Source of the DNA: Limnephilus marmoratus | Taxonomy: Eukaryota; Arthropoda; Insecta; Trichoptera; Limnephilidae | Assembly: GCA_917880885.1 (NCBI GenBank) | Contig: OU862934.1 | Span: 30,240,734 to 30,304,733, forward strand | DNA length: 64,000 nt | Direction: 5' to 3' | Part shown: positions 1 to 9,839 of the stretch, piece after piece | How positions within the stretch are numbered: position 1 is the first letter of the stretch | Layout of the letters: each line of letters starts with the position of its first letter | Made by a program: the position numbers and the translations under genes | The notes under the pieces: generated by a model | Database searches by the model: none | What the model was told of the DNA's origin: nothing | Seen by the model: the letters and a program-made list of their open reading frames with translations, nothing else

Positions 1-228
1 TTCCACCTGCTCCAAATACTCATAATTTACAACTATGTTGCACATTGTTTTCATACTCTCTCTTTCAAATACCATGACTTTAGACTTACTTACATTCATC
101 ATTAACTCATTCTTCATACATACTTCGTTCATCCTTGACACGAGAGACTGTAGATCTTCCATGCTGTTAGAAATCAGCACCGCATCATCAGCATACAACA
201 GGCAACATACTTCCAGATTACTCAAAAA
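1..228 (-). pseudogene. RTE-clade LINE reverse transcriptase fragment with YADD box
   Basis: Read on the minus strand this stretch stays open from about 228 to the window edge. It carries a reverse transcriptase core, CCLLYADDAVLIS, with the YADD catalytic box at 184-195, followed by the MNEVC and VSKSKVM segments typical of RTE-type elements. It ends at EYLEQV, the point where the RTE fragment at 10619 takes up the same reading (EQVDVFVYLES), so both probably come from one family. The fragment is cut by the window start and abuts a CR1-like 3' end at about 229. No start codon belongs to it. The RT identity is firm from the motif; the RTE clade is inferred from the matching C-terminal half. 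Confidence 0.75.
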
Positions 229-672
229 CATGTTATTGTGAACACGTGTTATTTAATCCTGAAAAATATTTTAATATTAATATGTAATAATATATTCTTT
301 GATGAGTGTATTTTGGAAAGTAAAAGCAACATTTAATGGTGGGTGGTGCAGTAGTACCTATAAGGATTTGATCTTCCTAAATGTGATTCGTCAAGAGACA
401 GATTGATGTGTAAGGACTCGAGTAATTTTAATTCAGTGAGAAAAGTGTGATTAAGACATATCATAGCCAATACAAGTATGATAATCAGATAGGTTTATTT
501 AAATTAAGGGTATGAGAGCCCAAAAAGATAGATTTTTAGATTGAACATAAATTCTGTTGGGCTTGTTATGCATCTTAATTCCAGAGGGAGTCTATTCCAA
601 GCCTTAGGCCCAGATACTCCAAAAGCACGATCTCCAAACTTAGTATTTGGCTTTCTATAGTCTACATGGAGT
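229..672 (-). mobile_element. CR1-like LINE 3' end (C-terminus and 3' UTR)
   Basis: The minus strand encodes the end of the reading frame seen intact at 43686-45524 (GPKAWNRLPPELRC-like, then LFGLSYP and stop), followed by ~250 bases of 3' UTR that match 45525-45790 nearly base for base. Small differences, such as a changed codon run near the stop, show an independent, 5'-truncated copy. The 3' UTR stops short of the (ATT)n tail found at 46108. Confidence 0.8.
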
Positions 673-795
673 GCTGGTACCTACTCTGACGTAAAACTGT
701 TAACCCTGAATTATTTTTGTTATTACCAAAAATTAATAATCTGCAATGGTATACTAAATGTAATATAATCTTTAAACCATTTAATCAAATCAATT

Positions 796-1250
796 AATTT
801 GAATTTTTTGTTGAGAGGGCGGACCGCCGGAAAAAACGAAGCATCGCACAAAGAGGAGACCGGTGGGCTATGGAGCACCGCACGGAGAGGAGATCGATTA
901 TACCATCTCATTCTCTCGCAGGCTAAATCCTATAGATGTTTGTGTTTGTCTCTTTTTAGTGTCGCTATTTTTCGTTTCATCGAGTTTCAATAAACTCAGA
1001 ACGTTGCAAAAAAAATTTCACATCAAAAAGATCGTTTGTATTTTTGAAGTAAAAACTTCTTTGAAACACGATGAAACGAAGCGACACCAAAAAGAGACAA
1101 ATACATACATCTAAAGGATTTAGTCTGCGAGAGAATGAGATAGTATAATCGGTCTCCTCTTTGTGCGGTGCTTCCTAGCTTCCCCACTCTTGTCTACTTT
1201 AGTTTTCTTAAGATTTCACTTCTACCGCGTGTGAATTGCACACTCTAATT
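796..1250. repeat. Foldback element with ~105-bp inverted arms
   Basis: The segment 838-985 (AAGCATCGCACAAAGAGGAG onward) reappears inverted at 1068-1172, separated by about 80 bases, so the region can fold into a long hairpin. Inside the left arm a ~34-bp unit (GCACCGCAC, GAGGAGACCGAT) is tandemly doubled. The same unit and the flank TTCACTTCTACCGCG recur at 11850-11915, 12700-12770 and 63110-63240. It codes for nothing recognisable; short open frames here are incidental. A foldback or MITE-like nonautonomous element fits best. Confidence 0.7.
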
Positions 1251-1670
1251 TTTAAGGGTTGTAGTTGGATCATTTATTCATTTTTAGAAATGGTATTATT
1301 GAGTTTTGTTGAGGTTGAGTTATTTACCTCTAATAGTTCCAGTAAATGTAATCTGTAACTCTTTCTTTCTATTGATTAAATATTAAATAATTAATGACTG
1401 TTGACTTCAATAGTATTCACGTCAATTTTGAAAAACCTTCGACCATCAAAGAGGGGAATCCAATCTTCTAACGAAGAGTACCTCATTCATTTGATTTTCT
1501 AAGTAAATCAGTTTTTACGGAAAATATCAATAAATTCCTTTAAAAGAATCACAAATAAAAATTAAAAATAGATTTTAGGTATATAAAAGCATGTAAATGT
1601 AAATTAAAAAAAATATTTGCGAAGTTTGAAGAAGAAAATAAATAAATTCGTCTACAAAAAAAGACTTTGT
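1251..1670. other. AT-rich interval, nothing recognised
   Basis: AT-rich sequence without a convincing reading frame or repeat structure. Confidence 0.5.
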
Positions 1671-1675
1671 ATAAA

Positions 1676-1990
1676 CGATGGCCTCTGTGGACGAGGGGTA
1701 AGGATCTCGACCAGAAATCCGATGGTCGTGGGTTCAAATCCCGGAGTGGAAAACATTCTCATTATCTCTGGTATAAGACTAACATTAAGAAATCAAATGT
1801 TGGTTGAAATGGCTTTAGCAGTATTTTATAACCGGATCTGAATAGCCGGGTACTACCCTACCTTCCCCATTCCCATCTCCTTTCCCTCCTCGCTACTTTC
1901 AGTCTCACAAAATACCCATATTGGGGATGCCGAAGTCTCACTGGCTCCAGAGCAATTGGGACTCTAGTGCGGTATTCACATTATTTTACT
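1676..1990 (+). mobile_element. tRNA-derived SINE (family T), full length
   Basis: The 5' head (1678-1750) resembles a tRNA, with an A-box-like part and a B box GGGTTCAAATCCC. The body then carries the family segments GGTATAAGACTAACATTAAG, TGAATAGCCGGGTA and TTGGGGATGCC, and ends in TTGGGACTCTAGTGCGGTAT. The same layout recurs at 26764, 38262, 51468 and 62378 and in several fragments. A Pol III-transcribed SINE is inferred. The copy is diverged and probably inactive. Confidence 0.8.
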
Positions 1991-2013
1991 TTTTTAAACA
2001 ATTGTTTTTTTTC

Positions 2014-2341
2014 ACATGAGCTCAACACAGGAGGCCCTGAGGAAAATAATATCCCTCAGGGCCTATGTCATCTTTGGGGATGCTGTGTGGAGGGTTTTTT
2101 TTAAAGGAAAGGAAGGAGGAGAGTTCTGGGAAGGAAAAGGGTTTAAGGGGTGGGTTGGAATCTGGGGTTCAGTGTATCCTGTTCATCCGCCTCCAAGACC
2201 TAGACAAACCTCACCCCATGAACTCGGGCACCCCTGCTAAATCACCAAACGTAGCGAACCACTTGGGGTGACCTACGGCAAAGGTGTTGGTTATCCAATA
2301 AAGATTTCCGGGACGGCAGTACCCATTCCCGCCTCCCAAAT
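2014..2341 (-). mobile_element. H-family SINE, short subtype
   Basis: On the minus strand the element starts at GGGAGGCGGGAATGGGTA (about 2341) and runs to a hairpin tail near 2030-2065, where GGCCCTGAGG pairs with CCTCAGGGCC, then GTGTGGAGCT-like sequence and an A-run. The 5' boundary is identical in at least seven copies here, so these are complete units and not 5'-truncated LINEs. The last ~105 bases match the 3' end of the CR1-like LINE at 57420-57850. Confidence 0.8.
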
Positions 2342-2469
2342 TGTAAAATGATACCACAAAGTTAATTTGCAATTAATAGAAAAATATAAGCGAATTTTCG
2401 CAATGCGGTTTCAACAATTTGATAATGTGTAACAGTTGTGATGTGTTTTCGTTATTTGTTTTTGGGTTG

Positions 2470-2570
2470 TTATACCGTGATGCGCTACGTCCTTCTTTAG
2501 CCAATGTTTCGGACAGCGTTGCAGTGTCCATCATCAGGACAGATCCGGCTTTGATGTGAATGGTTATTAA
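2470..2570 (-). ncRNA. Degenerate hammerhead-like motif, probable Penelope-like relic
   Basis: On the minus strand CTGATGA (2531-2537) is followed by a GGACA/TGTCC hairpin and then GAAA (2507-2510). This is the order of the hammerhead core (CUGANGA, stem II, GAAA). The expected short stem III with GUC is not clean: CATTGG follows instead. I read it as an old Penelope-like 3' end with a broken ribozyme; the family is inferred from the better copies at 13940 and 36755. Confidence 0.4.
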
Positions 2571-3119
2571 GTTATTATTTACTTAATTTATTATTCTCTT
2601 TTTGGATTACAAATTATTCTTTGTGTTTTATTTTATTTTCTGTCTATATATTTTTTGTTTATTTCTAATTATTGTTAGCATCTATACGTATTGAGAAACA
2701 AATCGTTAACTGTCCATTCTGTGAACTTTTTAAAGTGGATTATTATCATTTACGCTCATTCCAATAACGATCTTATAAAATTTACTCTAAACACAATAAA
2801 TAAATATCTTAGACGCCGAAACAGCTATCATAGTAATAAAAACTTACTGACTAGCGGAACATTTAAATTGATTCAGATACAACTGTATTTAAAAAAAATT
2901 AAATGGAGAATTTCCACGAAATAAACACAAATGTTTATTTTTTTTATTTTTAACTTTATGTGTAAAAGCTCAATTCAATTTCAATTTCTTTTCCCCATCT
3001 CACTAGACTAGAGTCTGTTCTGAGGTGAGTAAATAACATATTATAAAGATATGTATCAACAAAGATATGTATGTTAAAAAAAGATAAAAATATATGCATA
3101 CATGCATATGTGTACTCAT
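2571..3119. other. AT-rich interval, nothing recognised
   Basis: Low-complexity AT-rich sequence with A- and T-runs. No supported gene or repeat boundary. Confidence 0.5.
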
Positions 3120-3496
3120 GCAGGGTGTTAAGGGACGTATTTGACTTACTTTAACCAGTGATTCCTGACATTATTTGAGTAAAAAATGTAAATGAAATTT
3201 TGGTCTCCGGTGACTTTTTTTGACGACTTTTTTTTTTTTAAATTTTTTCTTCAAAATCAAACAAAAAAAAAATTCTTCCGCATGTCATCACTGGTCACTC
3301 AGCCGAGTGTCCGACGAACCCCTTACACCGCCTCCAGCTGTTCAACAACTACCATTTTTTTAAGTTTTTGCAGAAAAAAAAAAAAAAAACATCAAAATGT
3401 CACCGGAGACCAAAATTTCATTTACATTTTTTACTCCAAATAATGTCAGGAATCACTGGTTAATGTAAGTCAAGTACGTCCCTTAACACCCTGTAT
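3120..3496. mobile_element. MITE with ~95-bp terminal inverted repeats
   Basis: The left end CAGGGTGTTAAGGGACGT (3121) is mirrored by ACGTCCCTTAACACCCTG ending near 3495. The arms stay complementary for about 95 bases, including GGTCTCCGGTGAC. The centre is T- and A-rich with no transposase. The start CAGGGTGT is shared with the next MITE at 4263, which suggests mobilisation by a related transposase. No perfect target duplication is visible, so the superfamily is left open. Confidence 0.8.
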
Positions 3497-3676
3497 ACGT
3501 ATTGTGGTTATGTTAAGTATTTACATGTTGTTTTTATTAAAATGTTCATAAAAAGAATACGTAATATATTATAAGATTACACATGGAGATAAGAAAATGT
3601 AAATACAGTTGGTACATGATTATATAATAGCTTATGTTATTCTCTATAGAGAGAAAAAAAATGGCCTTTTTTATAC

Positions 3677-4226
3677 GCCCGGGGTCTCAAAAGTTTCATA
3701 TGATCTGTAGCTATTCGAAAACGTAAAAACAAATTAAATTATTGTTCACCTTTTTTAGTCCGCTAAAATGGCCGGAAGTTTTTTTAAAAAAAAATAGATT
3801 TCTTGTTTTGGAAAAAAAAATAAAACAAAGGGCCCATGTTTTATATTTTTTACCAAACTTAATTTTTGTTCCATGACTGCAGCACAAAGAACGCAAAAAA
3901 ATATATTTTTTTAAACAGACGTGATGTGTTTGTTAAAAATATAAAAGGAGAAAATAACACTTTTTCTGGATAAAATCAGAATTATTGTTGACTTACTTGA
4001 ATTCATAAACTTGAACTTTTTTTTCATTTTTGTCAGTTATACACATTTTTAATAATAAACAAAAGTTAAATTGCTGAACCAAAAAAAAATTATAAAAAAT
4101 TTAAAAAAAAATGGTTTGTTTTCTGATTTTCACTGCATATTAGCGGGTAAATAACCATTTAAAAAAAAAATTAAATGCAGTTCTCATTTTCTTGGTAAGA
4201 CGCAACTTTTGAGACCCCGCGCGTTT
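3677..4226. mobile_element. Candidate MITE with short inverted ends
   Basis: GGGGTCTCAAAAGTT near 3683 is mirrored by AACTTTTGAGACCCC near 4205, about 550 bases apart, each beside a GC-rich tip (CGCCCG and CGCGCG). The interior is very AT-rich and noncoding. It lies between two other small TIR elements. The short match makes this less certain than its neighbours. Confidence 0.5.
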
Positions 4227-4262
4227 CTGAATTGAAAAAGTTGAAATAATTGACACCCCCTA

Positions 4263-4635
4263 TCATACAGGGTGTCTGGGGGTAAAGTGCATTAACTTCG
4301 GGAGGTGATTCTACATGATGGTAGGAGTAAAAAAGATTAACAACTTTTTCCGAAATTACAACTTTTTTTTTACCGTACAAAAAGATGTACCTACCAAAAA
4401 TCCTTAGTGTGAGGTATGATCTTACTTGCTGAGAGCCTGCCGGGTGCCTGACTCGATTGTGATTATTGTGGAAAATAATAAATCTGGCCACACACGCCGG
4501 ACTAATTTTATCTTTTTACCTCAAAACTGCCCCTAAAAGTTGGAATTTCAAAAAAAAGTTATTTATCTTTTTTACTTGTACTATCATGTAGAATCACCTC
4601 CCGAAGTTAATGCACCATACCCCCGGACACCCTGT
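4263..4635. mobile_element. MITE with ~45-bp terminal inverted repeats
   Basis: The left arm starts ACAGGGTGTCTGGGGGTA and continues GCATTAACTTCGGGAGGTGA; its inverse ends at 4634 (CCCCCGGACACCCTGT). The arms are diverged at a few bases. The interior has no transposase. The terminal ACAGGGTGT matches the 3120 element although the interiors differ. Confidence 0.75.
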
Positions 4636-5064
4636 TTAATTAATGTTGCTAACAAGCATATTTTATTATATTTGAATATTATATAATTTATTGAGTAATT
4701 ATGTGTAAGGAGAATGTCCATATAATGTACTCCTGTTAGTTCTTAAGTATATTACGAATGTCTGTTCTTTCCTTTTCAGTCAACCATACCTCAAATTGTA
4801 ATATTTATTTATTTGTGACTTTGTTGCAAAATATCCAAAATTTCTTTGGCTAACAGCTGTTTTAGCGAAAAAATATAAGAGATTATGAGTTTGGACATAA
4901 TCAAAAGCAGTTCTGAGTTGGAATAGGTGTGCTAGTATGTTTTGGGATAAAACTGCCTTATGTCCAAAATACAGACTTTAAAAAAAAAAAAATTCTTTAT
5001 TCATAGAAATATCTTAGGTGTATACAGTTTTTACAGATTTTTCGACTACCACACTAGGCACAAT

Positions 5065-5424
5065 AAACATCTATTATAAGCAATAATTATCAGCCTGAAA
5101 CACTCATCCACATTGAAAAATCTTCCGAGAAAAGATACATGACGCCAACGGGACTTGAACCCGTGTCCTCTCGATTGCCGGTCGATTGCTCTGACCACTG
5201 AGCTATGGCGGCTTATCTTTTACCCGCCAAATGATTCAATATATGCTAGTGTTTCATTCAACAATTACTGCTTTTTATATTTTTTCCACCTGAAAACAAC
5301 CAACTTTATTTTTGCGAGAGAAACATTGTAAGTGTTAAATCCCTCGCTAGGTGGCGTCGAGACAAATTATGTCTTCATTTATTGGGGAAATACTTAAACT
5401 TGTCAAATATTAATTATTATTTTT
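5065..5424 (-). mobile_element. tRNA-bearing TIR element, copy 1 (truncated)
   Basis: This is the inverse of the copy at 5425-5886 and forms with it a large palindrome centred near 5450. It holds the same segments in the same order on the minus strand: CTCGACGCCACCTAGCGAGG, TTTTCAGGTGGAAAAA, the tRNA-like sequence, and the CAATGTGGATGAGTGTTTC tail. It keeps a ~45-base segment (5381-5425) that copy 2 lacks but that is present in copy 3 at 39190. Its outer end diverges at about 5060. Confidence 0.7.
5147..5220 (-). tRNA. tRNA-like sequence inside TIR element (pseudo-tRNA)
   Basis: On the minus strand it folds as a cloverleaf: acceptor GCCGCCA with TGGCGTC (6 of 7 pairs), D stem GCTC/GAGC, T arm ACGGG-TTCAAGT-CCCGT and a B box GGTTCAAGTCC. 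The anticodon loop reads CCGGCAA, which would give GGC. Position 33 is C instead of the near-universal U, and the anticodon stem has one mismatch. I therefore do not regard it as a working tRNA gene; it behaves as part of a repeat. Confidence 0.5.
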
Positions 5425-5886
5425 AATTGTAAAACTAACGTTTTTAAGACAAGATTTTTTATGCATAGCACAAAGGGTAACAATTATTATAAGCAATAAA
5501 TAAATAAATAAATAAATGAAGACATAATTTGTCTCGACGCCACCTAGCGAGGGATTTAACACTTACAATGTTTCTCTCGCAAAAATAAAGTTGGTTGTTT
5601 TCAGGTGGAAAAAATATAATAAGCAGTAATTGTTGAATGAAACACTAGCATATATTGAATCATTTGGCGGGTACGAGATAAGCCGCCATAGCTCAGTGGT
5701 CAGAGCAATCGACCGGCAATCGAGAGGACACGGGTTCAAGTCCCGTTGGCGTCATGTATCTTTTCTCGGAAGATTTTTCAATGTGGATGAGTGTTTCAGG
5801 CTGATAATTATTGCTTATAATAATTGTTACCCTTTGTGCTATGCATAAAAAATCTTGTGTTAAAAACGTTAGTTTTACAATTAATA
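5425..5886 (+). mobile_element. tRNA-bearing TIR element, copy 2
   Basis: The left end AATTGTAAAACTAACGTTTT (5427) is the exact inverse of the right end ending at 5884, giving ~76-bp terminal inverted repeats that include GCATAGCACAAAGGGTAAC. Between them lie an (AAAT)n run, the GACGCCACCTAGCGAGG block and a tRNA-like sequence at 5684-5757. No transposase is present. TIRs plus an internal Pol III-like module is an unusual combination. Confidence 0.7.
5684..5757 (+). tRNA. tRNA-like sequence inside TIR element (pseudo-tRNA)
   Basis: Same sequence as the minus-strand copy at 5147-5220: GCCGCCATAGCTCAGTGG at the 5' side, anticodon loop CCGGCAA with C at position 33, and T arm GGGTTCAAGTCCC. Pseudo-tRNA by the same reasoning. 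The apparent protein reading across it is a known kind of artefact of tRNA sequence. Confidence 0.5.
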
Positions 5887-5896
5887 ACAATAAACA

Positions 5897-6151
5897 TCGC
5901 CTTAGTTCTTAATTGTCCAAACGACCATTTGAAAATTTGACATGAGGTGAAGGTTTTCTTTAATTATTTCAATGAAAAATTATGATAGGTGTTTAAGATA
6001 AAGCTATTTCCGTAAAGGCAAAGGTCTCATTAGTTTAAATAATTCTTAATTAAGTGATTAAGTATCCTTTTTTATACTTTATTTTTAGTTTTAAAGCGGA
6101 GATTGAACAAAAACTAAAATGGTCATTTGGACAATTAAGAACTGAGGCGAC
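5897..6151. mobile_element. MITE with ~34-bp terminal inverted repeats
   Basis: TCGCCTTAGTTCTTAATTGT at 5898 is mirrored by ACAATTAAGAACTGAGGCGA ending at 6150, and the match extends through GGTCATTT. The 255-bp element is AT-rich and noncoding. CA flanks both ends, so the target duplication may be short or decayed. Confidence 0.75.
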
Positions 6152-6934
6152 ATGCCCGTATTATGTCTTAAAGATTTCTTCGAACTGCTTGTGATCGGTA
6201 GTTTTAGAATAATCTTTAAAAACAAATTTCTGAGATTTATAAATGTTTCATTTTTGAATAAATTTTTAAAGATATTAAATGTATTTAATACTAATTATTT
6301 TTCATCTTGATAGGTAGGTATATCTTGTTGGTAGCATACTAAAGTACCTACTAAACGCCTTTCGTTTTCGAATAATATCATAATAAAACCAATCATATTT
6401 CTCTCCCGCAATCCAAATAATTGATTCCTAACATTATTCAATCTCTCCATATGATATTATTTAGCTGCGTGAATTATTCATCAGAAAGAAAGATCGCTCC
6501 TACTACTTGTGTAGTATATTACTCTTACGTATGGCTATTGATAAATAATATATTATTACCCCTCTGCAGGCGATACAATAATAATATATACGACAGCCTA
6601 CTAGGTTAGTTCTTACTTTATGGGCGGTCCATTAGGGTTGCCAAATTATATTTTTAACATCGATTACATTAGCTCCACAAGAAGAAGTTCTGGGAAGGAA
6701 AAAAAAACGAGTGTGCTTTAGACCACACAAATGAAGTAAAACTTCTGCTCCATCTATATGATAGGAAGAGAGAAAGTAAATGTGCGCGCGCATTGCTCTC
6801 TCTTGCTCCTACAGAGTGATACAGACAATAGGCCTGCTCCTACAGACAATAGCTCGCTTTCGTAACGATCTCGTCACGCATTCGTCAGCTTACTCCCCAA
6901 ATCAAGCGTGCGTAAAGTTTTACTTCAAAAAGTA
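6152..6934. other. AT-rich interval, nothing recognised
   Basis: No supported gene. A scrap resembling the H-SINE (GAAGTTCTGGGAAGGAAA) appears near 6680, without its flanks. Confidence 0.4.
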
Positions 6935-6990
6935 TGAGGGGTGGGTTGGAATCTGGGGTACAACGTGTCCAGGAGTGACGGGCGTATGAA
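6935..6990 (-). repeat. H-SINE fragment (long subtype)
   Basis: GGGGTGGGTTGGAATCTGGG followed by GTCCAGGAGTGACGG and ATGAAT matches the middle of the long H-SINE subtype on the minus strand. Both ends are missing. Confidence 0.6.
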
Positions 6991-7744
6991 TATCAGTGAG
7001 CTTAGTAAGCTGCTCACCTGATTATCGGATATCTTCGTAACCGTTTGGGATTTAGACCTAAATGGGTGACAATTGTCTCTCTCACGTAGTACTACTGCTG
7101 ACACCTTGAAAACACATTTTTCTACATATTCTAGTGACATTGCAACTACATTTATACTCTAACAACATCTGTTAGGAGACATTGAAACTACATACACATT
7201 CAATTACACCATTAGATTGTCAATTCAGATAACTAACATTAATTTAACCGAGAGTCTATTTGTTCGGTTTTCGGAACAACTCGTATAGGTCTCATCGTTG
7301 TATCGCCCTTACTATCATAGTGAGAAATATAGTATTCACGTTGTTAAAAAGAGAAAACACCACGATTTATATTGAAATACAAAAACTAACCATTAAATAA
7401 GTAAAATGTACACCTTTATGAAATCAAAGTTTCGATTTTATTAATTATTTTTACATATAACGACATAAAAAGTGAGGTGACAATAACGTTTATAATTCAT
7501 TTGTCTAATCAAATATGTGTATATTATAATTTTTTTCGATATCATTTATTTTAGTTAGAAACAACTTAAGAAGTGAAATTTTTAAAACATTTTTGTGTTT
7601 GGGTGAAAATATTATATCAAAAATTATTATGTTTAAATCCATTTTTAAAATTTTTAAAGCGTTTTTTATCGAATTTGAAAAATAGTTTTTAGTTTTCGGA
7701 TACGTTCAGAATATTCCATTTATTTGGATTAAAATATTTTGACC
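6991..7744. other. AT-rich interval, nothing recognised
   Basis: No recognisable coding or repeat structure. Short open frames only. Confidence 0.5.
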
Positions 7745-7752
7745 CTCTAACA

Positions 7753-8401
7753 CAGTGGTTCCCAACCTTTTTCTGACCCGGGACCACTTGTACGTTTATT
7801 TTTTCGACAGGGACTCTAGCTACCCCCCCCCCCCCCCAGGACGGATAAATTTTTTGTGAAGTCGAAATTTGTGTTTTGTCAACTTTAATGGGGGAGGGGG
7901 GGTGACACCAAGAAGTTATCCGTCCCAGGTGCAACCCATGCTAGCCTAAAAGCTCCACTACACTACTCGCGAAGTTGATCGAAGTTAATCGAGTACGCTT
8001 CGCTTCGCCTGACTTCCGATAATTGTCGGTATTTGGCCCAATTCAAAGGACTCGAAGTGCTCCGAATCGTCGAAGCGAGTAGTGTAGTAAGCCTCTGAGG
8101 ATGGATGGCACAACGGGAGGAGCGTAATGGGATAGGGTAGGACGGGTTCTAACAGAATATTTACCACAACGGAAGGGGTAGGATGGGGTGGGACAAAACG
8201 GAATACCACATTGGCCACTGACCACTGACCACAAGGTACAATAATGATAAACTGAATATTGTCACGATTTTTTTTATTCAGACTTCTCGACCAGGGACGG
8301 CCCGCGCACTAATGCGATTATTGACCAGTGCACCATCGCGGACCATCTTCAATGGTTCGCGGACCACTAGTGGTCTACGGACCACTGGTTGGGAAACCCT
8401 G
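7753..8401. mobile_element. Nonautonomous hAT element with perfect 8-bp target duplication
   Basis: The left end CAGTGGTTCCCAACC and right end GGTTGGGAAACCCTG are inverted hAT-type termini. Both sides are flanked by the identical octamer CTCTAACA (7745-7752 and 8402-8409), the 8-bp duplication hAT transposases make. The 649-bp interior has no transposase. It contains a C17-18 run near 7818 and an inner inverted pair, CTACACTACTCGC near 7955 against GCGAGTAGTGTAG near 8076, which may be a second small element nested inside. Confidence 0.9.
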
Positions 8402-8409
8402 CTCTAACA

Positions 8410-8924
8410 TAATAGGGCCGAGGCTATAGGGGTTAATGAGTATTGCATGTTTTCGACTGCGGTTTAATTTAAGTTCGATGTTTTCTGAAAAATATATTTT
8501 TGACAACCCTACCATTTCACGCATGGGTGGCAGTATTCGTGCAAGGGTAGTTCCTCCCGGATGGGGGGTTAAGGGGGTGGGGAGGGGAAGGAGACAGAGC
8601 AGCGAGAGAGGAAGGGGGGATATTTTGATTAATTGACTTGGAAATGATCAATGGGCCTGTTCATTCAATGTGAAATCATAACAAACGGAACGAGCGGCCT
8701 AATGTATGGAGGACTCGATGCAACGTGACTTGGACCTTTATTCCCCTGGATTATTTAGAAACGGAGCAAATTAATGTGACTTTAACAATATATTGTTGTA
8801 CAAATGAAGTAGGTATTGAATAATTCTACGGCTAATTTACGCGTATTTTGGACGGGCGAAATTTAATGAACACGGGGGTTGTTAAAATTATTCATGTTCT
8901 ATTATTGTGGAAGCGTGGTAGATA
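8410..8924. other. Unassigned interval
   Basis: Mixed-composition sequence with a G-rich stretch at 8560-8620. No gene or repeat family recognised. Confidence 0.4.
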
Positions 8925-9002
8925 AATACTCTCAGTATCGCCTTGGTAAAATGCAACGATACATAATCGAAAAGTTATTGCTGGAAATGGCTTTAGCCGT
9001 GA
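8925..9002 (+). repeat. T-SINE fragment
   Basis: ACTCTCAGTATCGCC and GGAAATGGCTTTAGCCGTG match the T-SINE body. The copy is cut at 9003 where an H-SINE begins. Confidence 0.6.
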
Positions 9003-9808
9003 CTATGGGAGGCGGGTATGGGTACCGCCGCCCTGGGAACCATTCATGGTATTAAAAACATCCCTGTCGTAGGTTTCCCCAAGTGGTAGTCTTCGTTTGG
9101 TGACTTAGCAGAGGTGCCCAAGTTCTTGGAGTGAGGTTTGTCTAGGTCTTGGTGGCGAATGCGTTTGCCCACCTACTGCATTGCTGGCCGGATGGGGAGA
9201 GACTATCTGAGGCAGACATATTCGTCTTCAATTTGGGAGGCGGGAATGGGTACCGCTGCCCCCGGGAATCTTTATTGGATAACTAATACCTCTGCCATAG
9301 GTCACCCCAAATGGTTCGCTACGTTTGGTGATTTAGCAAGGGTGCCTGGGTTCATGAGGTGAGGTTTGTCTAGGTCTTGGAGGCGGATGACCAGGACATA
9401 CTGAACCCCAGATTCCTACCCACCCCTTAAACCCTTTTCCTTCCCAGAACTCTCCTCTCCTTCCTTTCCTTAAAAAAACCCTCCACACAGCATCCCCAAA
9501 GATGAAATAGGCCCTGAGGGAAATTATTTTCCACATGTAAAAAAAAATAAAAAAAATAATCTAGACCTCTCCAGCTGGACTTTCTCGATCCATCATCGCT
9601 TTGCACCGCAGTGAGAGAAGTGGATTCACACGTTTCTCACTCCTGGACATATTGACCCCCCCGATCCTACCCACCCCTCATACCTTTTCCTTTCCCTCTC
9701 TATCTATTTTCTAAAAAGACCCACCACACAACATCACCTAAGATGACATAGGGCACGAGGGATTATTCTTTCTCAGGGCCTCCTGTGTGGAGCTATTGTA
9801 AAAAAAAG
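9003..9808 (+). mobile_element. Long H-SINE interrupted by a short H-SINE
   Basis: A long-subtype H-SINE starts at GGGAGGCGGGTATGGGTA (9005), runs to about 9225 and resumes at CTAGACCTCTCCAGCTGG (9563), ending in the hairpin tail and A-run at 9808. Between the two halves sits a complete short-subtype copy (9238-9545). The nested order shows at least two rounds of insertion by one family. Confidence 0.75.
9238..9550 (+). mobile_element. Short H-SINE nested in the long H-SINE
   Basis: Starts GGGAGGCGGGAATGGGTA and ends at a damaged hairpin tail (GGCCCTGAGGGAAATTATTT, then CACATG) with an A-rich run. It lacks the internal segment (TGCGTTTGCCCACC to TGGATTCATACG) that defines the long subtype. 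Confidence 0.8.
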
Positions 9809-9839
9809 TGGGCATTCTTAATCTTCTTCTTTACTATTT

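Noticed and set aside
5147..5757. Functional tRNA-Ala (GGC) genes
   Set aside because: C at position 33, a mismatch in the anticodon stem, and location in a multicopy element argue against function.
5630..5848. Open frame with a GHGFKSRW-like reading across the tRNA-like sequence
   Set aside because: This reading is a known artefact of translating tRNA sequence; the DNA is a repeat-borne pseudo-tRNA.
9333..9536. Recurring KGLRGWVGIWGSV-type open frames
   Set aside because: They are translations of the H-SINE body and appear wherever a copy lies; there is no sign of coding constraint.
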